Below, piece after piece: positions 6,584-11,567 of a DNA stretch of 11,567 bases. Each line of letters begins with the position of its first letter. Position 1 is the stretch's first letter. The stretch is from assembly GCA_011526395.1 (NCBI GenBank), contig WTHW01000172.1, positions 1-11,567 of the forward strand, written 5' to 3'. The position numbers were made by a program, and so were the translations under genes. Below the pieces are notes generated by a model. It saw nothing but the letters and a program-made list of their open reading frames with translations. It was not told the DNA's origin and made no database searches. Source of the DNA: Alphaproteobacteria bacterium. Its GTDB lineage: Bacteria; Pseudomonadota; Alphaproteobacteria; Puniceispirillales; Puniceispirillaceae.

Positions 6584-7544
6584 AAGGCTCTCCGATAGCG
6601 CGTGGTGGTCTGGCAGAGCCGATAAAGCCTGCTAGCAAGATGACTGTCATCACATAAGGCAATGCCAGAATAAGGTCGGTTGACACCTCGCCAATATAGG
6701 GCAGCGAGACACCTTGCAAGCGTGCGGCAAGCGCATCCAAAAAGCCAAACATCAAACAAGCACCAAGGGCAGGACCCGGACGCCATTTGCCAAATATCAT
6801 CGCCGCCAAAGCAATATAGCCTTTACCGGCTGTCATCTCGCGCACAAAGCCGGCGCCATGTGCAGTTGATAAGTACGCGCCCGCAATCCCTGTAAGCAGG
6901 CCAGCGATTAAGATAGCCTGAAAGCGCATAGATGAGACAGATAAGCCAGCTGAGTCGATGGCTTCTGGTTTTTCACCAACCGCGCGCAAACGCAAGCCAA
7001 AGCTGGTTTTAAATAATATATAAGAGGTCGCGATCACCATCAGCAAGGCAAGCCATACAAGGATGTTATGGCCTGATAAGATCTCTTTATAGATGGTACC
7101 TAGAATGGGGATATGAGCGCCAAGCGTCTCTGCAAATGGCAGATTGATGGCACCAAATCGTTGGTCACCTGACAGCAAAGGTGTCTGGCCACCGCGCGCA
7201 AAAAAGGCAATGCCAAGTGTGACAGTGAGGCCAGAAGCAAGAATGTTAATGGCAAGGCCTGAGATAACCTGATTGCCCTTATGCGTGATACAAGCAAAGC
7301 CATGAAGCAGGCTGAGCAGGACGCAAATAACCATCGCAGATCCAAGACCAAGAACAGGTGAGCCTGTGACAGCCGCAACAGAGGCAGCGCAAAAAGCGCC
7401 CATCAGCATCTTGCCCTCAAGAGAGATGTCGATAATGCCAGCGCGTTCAGAAAAAATGCCAGCCATCGCACATAGGATAAGAGGTGTTGCCACACGCAAT
7501 GTAGCATCAATGGTCAGGACAAATTGTAACCATAAATCAGCCAT
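6567..7544 (-). CDS. Nucleoside ABC importer permease 2 (BmpD/NupQ-like)
   Basis: This 325-residue inner-membrane protein belongs to the branched-chain amino acid/ribose-type permease family used by BMP-dependent nucleoside importers. Family hallmarks are RVATPLILCAMAGIFSERAGIIDISLEGKML near the N-terminus (about 16-47), KGNQVISGLAINILASG (about 90-106) and GLRLRAVGEKPEAIDSAG (about 192-209), followed by a helix containing GLLTGIAGAYLS. About eight to ten hydrophobic segments are visible. The ATG at 7544 is the best start: it gives MADLWLQF, overlaps the previous permease gene by 8 bases and has AGGGA upstream. A start 14 codons earlier would encode a charged, non-family extension. It should pair with permease 1 as a heterodimer. 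Its 3' end overlaps cdd by 17 bases. Confidence 0.9.
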   Translation of the reverse strand: MADLWLQFVLTIDATLRVATPLILCAMAGIFSERAGIIDISLEGKMLMGAFCAASVAAVTGSPVLGLGSAMVICVLLSLLHGFACITHKGNQVISGLAINILASGLTVTLGIAFFARGGQTPLLSGDQRFGAINLPFAETLGAHIPILGTIYKEILSGHNILVWLALLMVIATSYILFKTSFGLRLRAVGEKPEAIDSAGLSVSSMRFQAILIAGLLTGIAGAYLSTAHGAGFVREMTAGKGYIALAAMIFGKWRPGPALGACLMFGFLDALAARLQGVSLPYIGEVSTDLILALPYVMTVILLAGFIGSARPPRAIGEPYVKER

Positions 7545-8670
7545 GAGCCTGTCCCTTCGCATTTGTGCCTCTATCTGCAGTCGCAAAGCGCATCAGTAAT
7601 TTTTGCAAAGGCGGGTTAAACATATAAGCAAGCGCGCCTGAGAATAAGATGATGAGGCCTTGAATCATGATCACCATCTCTCTGGTGATGGTTTGGAACT
7701 CAAAATCAAGCTCTGCGCCGCCTTGATATAAAACGCCAAATAAGAGGCTCGCAAAAATAATGCCAACAGGATGATTGCGCCCCATCAACGCCACCGCAAT
7801 ACCGGTGAAGCCATAGCCCGCAGTGAAGTTCAAAATTACGCGATGCTGAACGCCCAAAATCTCGTTCAAGGCCATCATACCAGCAAGACCGCCAGAGATA
7901 GCCATTGTGATGATGATGATACGTGCTGGCTGGTGGCCGCCATAAATCGCCGCTTTTTCAGAAAAGCCTGTGGCGCGGATGGCATAGCCCAAGCGTGAGC
8001 GCCAAATCAACACCCACACGCCCACACAGCATAATAAGGCGATGACAAATGACAGGTTCAGAGGAGAGCGCGCCACATCAAACCCCATCATGCCAGCAAG
8101 CACGTGAATTTTTGCCAATGCCACACCATCTGCAAATTTGCTGGTTTCAGGTGACATCTGCCCCGGTGCAATCAAAGGGCCAGCCAGAAGCCAGACCATG
8201 ATAGAGGCAGCAATGAAGTTAAACATGATGGTGGTGATAACGATATGAGAGCCGCGCTTTGCCTGAAGATATCCAGGTATCGCGCCCCATATGCCGCCAA
8301 AGATAGCTGACGCGGCAATCGCCAAGAGGATGACCAAAATCGCTGGCAAAGAGCTGTCGATAAATAAGGCCACAAGACCAATAGCAAGACCGCCCATAGC
8401 CGCCTGCCCCTCGCCGCCAATATTGAATAATAGAGCGTGGAAGGCGACTGCCACAGCAAGGCCCGTAAAGATGAAATTAGTTGTGTAATAGAGCGTGTAG
8501 CCAAGTGCGCCTTTATAATAAAAAGCGCCCTTTATCATCACACCAAGCGCATGAAACGGGTTCTCGCCAATCAGCGCAATGATGATGCCAGAGACAATGA
8601 AAGCAGCCAGCAAATTCACCAGCGGCAAAATCACAATATCAATCAAGCGTGCCATTGTGGACGGCGTCAT
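7537..8670 (-). CDS. Nucleoside ABC importer permease 1 (BmpC/NupP-like)
   Basis: This 377-residue inner-membrane subunit is the longer partner of the permease pair in BMP-dependent importers. Visible family features are LGYTLYYTTNFIFTGLAVAVAFHALLFNIGGEGQAAMGG (about 56-94), KRGSHIVITTIMFNFIA (about 138-154) and GYAIRATGFSEKAAIYGG (about 227-244). A GYGFTGIAVALMGRNHPVG stretch follows at about 283-301. Many strongly hydrophobic segments are spread over the length, from about residue 10 to 355. The ATG overlaps the stop of the ATPase gene as ATGA, the classic four-base coupling. The downstream permease starts 8 bases inside this gene. The order ATPase, long permease, short permease matches characterised purine and pyrimidine nucleoside importers of this type. 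Confidence 0.9.
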   Translation of the reverse strand: MTPSTMARLIDIVILPLVNLLAAFIVSGIIIALIGENPFHALGVMIKGAFYYKGALGYTLYYTTNFIFTGLAVAVAFHALLFNIGGEGQAAMGGLAIGLVALFIDSSLPAILVILLAIAASAIFGGIWGAIPGYLQAKRGSHIVITTIMFNFIAASIMVWLLAGPLIAPGQMSPETSKFADGVALAKIHVLAGMMGFDVARSPLNLSFVIALLCCVGVWVLIWRSRLGYAIRATGFSEKAAIYGGHQPARIIIITMAISGGLAGMMALNEILGVQHRVILNFTAGYGFTGIAVALMGRNHPVGIIFASLLFGVLYQGGAELDFEFQTITREMVIMIQGLIILFSGALAYMFNPPLQKLLMRFATADRGTNAKGQAHG

Positions 8671-10238
8671 GAGGCACTCCGTTCATCTGTTTCAATGCCA
8701 GCCATCATCAGGCCAAGCTTTGTTTCATTTGCATCTTCGCTGTTGAGGGTGCCAACAATCTCGCCATTATTCATCACCATGATACGATCAGATAGTGAGA
8801 GGATTTCATCCAATTCAACAGACACAACCAAGATAGCGCATCCCTTGTCACGAAGCGCGACAAGCTGTTTGTGGATAAATTCAATCGCGCCAATATCAAC
8901 CCCTCTGGTTGGCTGTCCCACAATCAGGATATCAGGCTGTTTTGAGATTTCGCGCGCCAGCACAATCTTTTGCTGGTTACCACCTGAGAAGAGATTTGAT
9001 TTCAATGTCGGCGCAGAGGGGCGCACATCGAATTTTTCCATCAGCCCTTTGCAATAAGAGGCAATCTTGGACGGGCTAAGCCAGAAGCCGCGCCCAAGCG
9101 CTGGGTCATCTTCATATCCCAAAATCGCACTTTCTGCGGCGGTGAATGGCAGAACCATACCCATTGCGTGCCTGTCTTCTGGCACATGGGCAAGACCCTT
9201 GCGACGCATCGCGGCTGGGTCTGAGGGTGCCTCGCTTGATATCACCTCGCCTAGCACCTCAAGCGTGCCTTGCTGGAGCGGTATGATAGCAGAGAGCAAG
9301 GATAGCAATTCTGATTGCCCGTTACCTGATACGCCGGCTACGCCCAAAATCTCGCCAGCATGGAGATTGAAATTGATATCTTTTAAGCGTGGTGCGCCGC
9401 TTTCATCATGATAGCCAAGCCCCTTGGCAGAGAGGACAACCGCGCCTGTTTTGGCAGGTTTTTTTTCCAATTCAAGCAAGACAGAGCGTCCCACCATCAA
9501 ATTGGCAAGCTCTGTTGGGCTGGTATCAGAGGTGGTGCGGTGCGCGACCATCTGGCCGGTGCGCATCACTGACACATCATCTGTGATTGCCATAATCTCT
9601 TTGAGCTTGTGCGTGATAAGCAAGATAGTGACGCCTTGCGCGCGCAAGGTTTTTAAAATCTCAAATAATTGGTCTGTCTCTTGCGGGGTGAGAACGCCTG
9701 TCGGCTCATCAAGGATGAGGATATCAGCACCGCGATATAATGTTTTCAGAATCTCAACACGCTGTTGCAGGCCAACTGGCAAATCTTCAACAGGGATATC
9801 AAGTGGCACTTCAAGACCATAGCGAGAGGCAAGCTCTTGTAATTTATCCCTGCCAGCGGCAAGTGAGGTTTTGAGGTTCTTGTCCTTCTCGTAGCCCAAA
9901 ATGACATTTTCAAGAGCTGTGAAGTTTGGCACCAACATGAAATGCTGGTGAACCATCCCAATACCGCAAGCAATCGCATCAGATGAGGAGCGGATATCCA
10001 CCTCTGCCCCATTGATTTCCATTGTGCCAGAATCAGCTTTGTAGAAGCCGTAAAGAATAGAGACAAGCGTCGACTTGCCAGCGCCATTTTCGCCCACAAT
10101 GCCATGAATATGTCCGCGCCTAACAGAGAGCTGGACGTTATCATTGGCTTGGACAGCGCCAAATCTTTTACAAATATTGTCTAATTTAATAGAAAACGGC
10201 GGATGACCGCCGTTTTCAGTTTTATTCATTTCAGTCAT
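8667..10238 (-). CDS. Nucleoside ABC importer ATPase with two nucleotide-binding domains (BmpB/NupO-like)
   Basis: This 523-residue cytoplasmic ATPase has two fused ABC domains. Domain 1 has Walker A GENGAGKST (49-57), the Q-loop at Gln98, Walker B ILILDE (173-178) and the switch His210, but an unusual signature LPVGLQQ (153-159). Domain 2 has a normal signature LFSGGNQQ (416-423). Its Walker A is GVSGNGQS (302-309), with Gln308 replacing the lysine; its Walker B Asp-Glu is Gly441-Gln442 and its switch histidine is Glu475. One composite ATP site should therefore be active and the other degenerate, as is usual in this family. The start at 10238 has AAGG upstream and lies 8 bases after the binding-protein stop. 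The first 16 codons hold a perfect terminator-like hairpin and encode a poorly conserved leader. The gene ends in an ATGA overlap with permease 1. Confidence 0.93.
   Translation of the reverse strand: MTEMNKTENGGHPPFSIKLDNICKRFGAVQANDNVQLSVRRGHIHGIVGENGAGKSTLVSILYGFYKADSGTMEINGAEVDIRSSSDAIACGIGMVHQHFMLVPNFTALENVILGYEKDKNLKTSLAAGRDKLQELASRYGLEVPLDIPVEDLPVGLQQRVEILKTLYRGADILILDEPTGVLTPQETDQLFEILKTLRAQGVTILLITHKLKEIMAITDDVSVMRTGQMVAHRTTSDTSPTELANLMVGRSVLLELEKKPAKTGAVVLSAKGLGYHDESGAPRLKDINFNLHAGEILGVAGVSGNGQSELLSLLSAIIPLQQGTLEVLGEVISSEAPSDPAAMRRKGLAHVPEDRHAMGMVLPFTAAESAILGYEDDPALGRGFWLSPSKIASYCKGLMEKFDVRPSAPTLKSNLFSGGNQQKIVLAREISKQPDILIVGQPTRGVDIGAIEFIHKQLVALRDKGCAILVVSVELDEILSLSDRIMVMNNGEIVGTLNSEDANETKLGLMMAGIETDERSAS
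10192..10217 (-). terminator. Terminator-like hairpin inside the first codons of the ATPase gene
   Basis: On the minus strand GAAAACGGCGG (10217-10207) pairs perfectly over 11 bp with CCGCCGTTTTC (10202-10192) around the 4-base loop TCAT. TATTAAATTA follows. The T run lies inside the 3' arm, as in the operon terminator at 4831-4859. The hairpin starts 21 bases after the ATPase ATG and spans codons 8-16. It is placed where a terminator behind the binding-protein gene would be expected, but within coding sequence. Function as a partial terminator is inferred. Confidence 0.6.
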
Positions 10239-10246
10239 CTTATGCC

Positions 10247-11248
10247 TTAGTAAGGGCAGTTTGAATCTGACATGAAGTCGTGAACAGATACTTTGCCTGA
10301 TAGGATATCAGCGCGTGCTGATTCAACAGCATCTTTGATATCTGCTGTGATAAGGCTTGCGTTATTTTCGTCCAACGCCCAATCAACACCACCTTCAGCA
10401 ACACCAAGAATGTTCACACCTGATGTAAATTCGCCATTATAAGCGTCGATGAATGTGTTGTATGCAGCCACGTCAACGCGCTTTAGCATTGATGTTAGAA
10501 CTGAACCTGGTGCCATGCCATTCTGGTTTGAATCAACACCGATTGCTAGCTTGCCAGCATCAGCAGCTGCTTGGATAACACCAGCGCCTGTGCCGCCAGC
10601 TGCGTGGTAGACAACGTCTGCGCCGCGGTCAATTTGGCTTCTTGTCAATTCAGCACCTTTCGCAGGGTCATTCCATGCTGATGGTGTTGTGCCTGTCATG
10701 TTTTCATAGACGTCAGCATTTGCGTTTACTGACTTTACGCCGCCCTTATAGCCACATGCAAAACGGCTGATGAGTGGGATGTCCATGCCGCCCACGAAGC
10801 CGACTTTACCTGATTGTGATGCTTTGGCAGCTGCCACACCCACAAGGTATGAGCCTTCATGCTCTTTAAAAGCGTATTGGCGTAGGTTGTCACCTGATAG
10901 CCATGAGACGTCGATGATTGAGAATTGTGTTTCAGGGAATTCTGCAGATACTGTTGCAATCGCATCTGCCTGACCGAAACCAACACCCAAAATCACAGTT
11001 GCACCGCGCTCTGCCATGCGACGCATCGCTTGTTCACGCTGGGCTTCGTTTGTGACTTCGAATTCCATCACTTCGATACCAGTTTCATTTTGGAACTTTT
11101 GGATGCCGTTCCACACGCCTTCGTTAAAAGACTTGTCAAACTTGCCGCCAAGGTCATAGACGACTGCTGGCTTAATGTCAGCCTGTGCCATTGCACTCAT
11201 GCCAACAACACCAAGCATCACTGCTGCTGTTTTGAACAAATATTTCAT
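10247..11248 (-). CDS. BMP-family (PnrA-like) nucleoside-binding protein of ABC importer
   Basis: This 333-residue periplasmic protein should bind nucleosides for the importer encoded downstream. The signal peptide is MKYLFK followed by a hydrophobic core, with a signal peptidase I site AQA|D between 23 and 24. There is no lipobox, unlike the lipoprotein forms of Gram-positives and spirochaetes. Family motifs are DLGGKFDKSFNEGVWNG near the mature N-terminus, HEGSYLVGVAAA and KVGFVGGMDIPLISRFACGYKGGVK in the middle, and HAAGGTGAGVIQAA and GVDSNQNGMAPGSVLTSMLKRVD in the C-terminal half. The Asp, Phe and Gly residues of these motifs line the nucleoside pocket in the family. GGGAG precedes the ATG. 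It lies only 14 bases after the oxygenase gene, so the operon promoter must be upstream of that gene, outside the window. Confidence 0.93.
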   Translation of the reverse strand: MKYLFKTAAVMLGVVGMSAMAQADIKPAVVYDLGGKFDKSFNEGVWNGIQKFQNETGIEVMEFEVTNEAQREQAMRRMAERGATVILGVGFGQADAIATVSAEFPETQFSIIDVSWLSGDNLRQYAFKEHEGSYLVGVAAAKASQSGKVGFVGGMDIPLISRFACGYKGGVKSVNANADVYENMTGTTPSAWNDPAKGAELTRSQIDRGADVVYHAAGGTGAGVIQAAADAGKLAIGVDSNQNGMAPGSVLTSMLKRVDVAAYNTFIDAYNGEFTSGVNILGVAEGGVDWALDENNASLITADIKDAVESARADILSGKVSVHDFMSDSNCPY

Positions 11249-11262
11249 TACTCTAACTCCCG

Positions 11263-11567
11263 TTATTTTAGACCAATTTCTTTTAGTCTTTGTTGCAGGA
11301 AATCCCCTGCGCTTAAATCCTTGTCCAACATGACGTCAGCTTTCGGATGTAAAAAGATAGGCATAGAATAGCGCTTGATTGGCGCTTGCATCAGGATTCA
11401 CGACTCTATGCGTTGTTGATGGATAATAATCTTTTGATGCGAGCGAGAGCATGTCACCATTATTGATGGTGATCATCCCTGTATCGCACGACACATCATG
11501 CCAATTTCCCGCACTATCTTGGGCTTGCAGGCCAGGTTGTGAGCCAGCAAGAAGAAGTGTGATAAGG
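11263..11567 (-). pseudogene. Isopenicillin-N-synthase-like 2-oxoglutarate/Fe(II) oxygenase, C-terminal part, frameshifted
   Basis: Minus-strand translation from 11566 to 11372 gives 65 residues typical of the C-terminal half of non-haem iron oxygenases. It runs from LITLLLAGSQPGLQ through NWHDV and GDMLSLASKDYYPSTTHRVVNPDASANQA, where the His of THRVVNP is the distal iron ligand. The expected continuation RYSMPIFLHP, which holds the Arg-x-Ser pair that binds 2-oxoglutarate, is present but in another frame (11373 to the stop at 11263). The shift lies at GCGC, 11371-11374; adding one GC pair would restore an unbroken reading. As written, the first frame runs into 11 aberrant residues and stops at 11336-11338. 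The 5' part, including the His-x-Asp motif, is outside the window. A sequencing or assembly error is a real alternative to a pseudogene. It is the first visible gene of the nucleoside operon. Confidence 0.8.

Noticed and set aside
7545..7586. A 14-codon longer start for nucleoside permease 2
   Set aside because: The extension is charged and unlike the family; the ATG at 7544 has a ribosome site and a short overlap typical of the operon.
8437..9057. A 206-codon open frame on the + strand opposite the ATPase and permease genes, with others at 9067-9411 and 9424-9822
   Set aside because: They are antisense shadows of well-identified genes, have serine- and arginine-rich compositions with no recognisable domain, and lack good ribosome sites.
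10227..10229. Alternative ATPase start at the fourth codon (ATG at 10229)
   Set aside because: The ATG at 10238 has AAGG at a suitable distance, while the later one has no clear ribosome site. Either choice leaves the hairpin inside the gene.
10925..11371. A 148-codon + strand open frame spanning the binding-protein start and the oxygenase end
   Set aside because: It runs opposite two identified genes, has a cysteine- and histidine-rich composition typical of antisense translation, and has no family resemblance.

Overview
The window looks like a stretch of an alphaproteobacterial chromosome, probably from a marine, moderately low-GC lineage. A SAR116-like bacterium is my guess, based on the style of the proteins rather than any marker gene. 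It is gene-dense, with short gaps, overlapping genes and Gram-negative periplasmic binding proteins. I see no rRNA, tRNA, CRISPR array, insertion sequence or prophage gene.

Left part (1-1794). The window opens inside the C-terminal half of a glycerol kinase gene (glpK, + strand). It converges on a complete nicotinamidase gene (pncA, - strand). A 311-base non-coding region follows, lying between pncA and a divergent transporter operon. It carries three nested or adjacent inverted repeats, the strongest a perfect 13-bp dyad, and a possible promoter for the transporter.

Middle part (1795-4860). This is a three-gene ABC importer operon of the glycine betaine/proline (ProX-ProW-ProV / OpuA) type: periplasmic binding protein, permease, ATPase. 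A strong intrinsic terminator lies between the binding-protein gene and the permease gene, and a second ends the operon. The ATPase start codon lies inside the end of the permease gene.

Right part (4861-11567). This is a nucleoside uptake and pyrimidine salvage region. Thymidine kinase (tdk, -) and uracil phosphoribosyltransferase (upp, +) diverge from a 90-base gap. Converging on upp from the right is a minus-strand operon. In transcription order it holds an isopenicillin-N-synthase-like 2-oxoglutarate/Fe(II) oxygenase (cut by the window edge and apparently frameshifted), a BMP-family nucleoside-binding protein, a double-domain ATPase, two permeases and cytidine deaminase (cdd). The last four genes overlap one another by 4 to 17 bases. 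The inferred logic is uptake of nucleosides by the BMP-type importer, deamination of cytidine by Cdd, and salvage of uracil and thymidine by Upp and Tdk.

Most of this is ordinary metabolism and I do not see a new system. The best observations are a perfect terminator-like hairpin inside the first codons of the nucleoside-importer ATPase gene, a clean frameshift in the oxygenase gene at a GCGC run, and the dyad cluster between pncA and the betaine-type importer.
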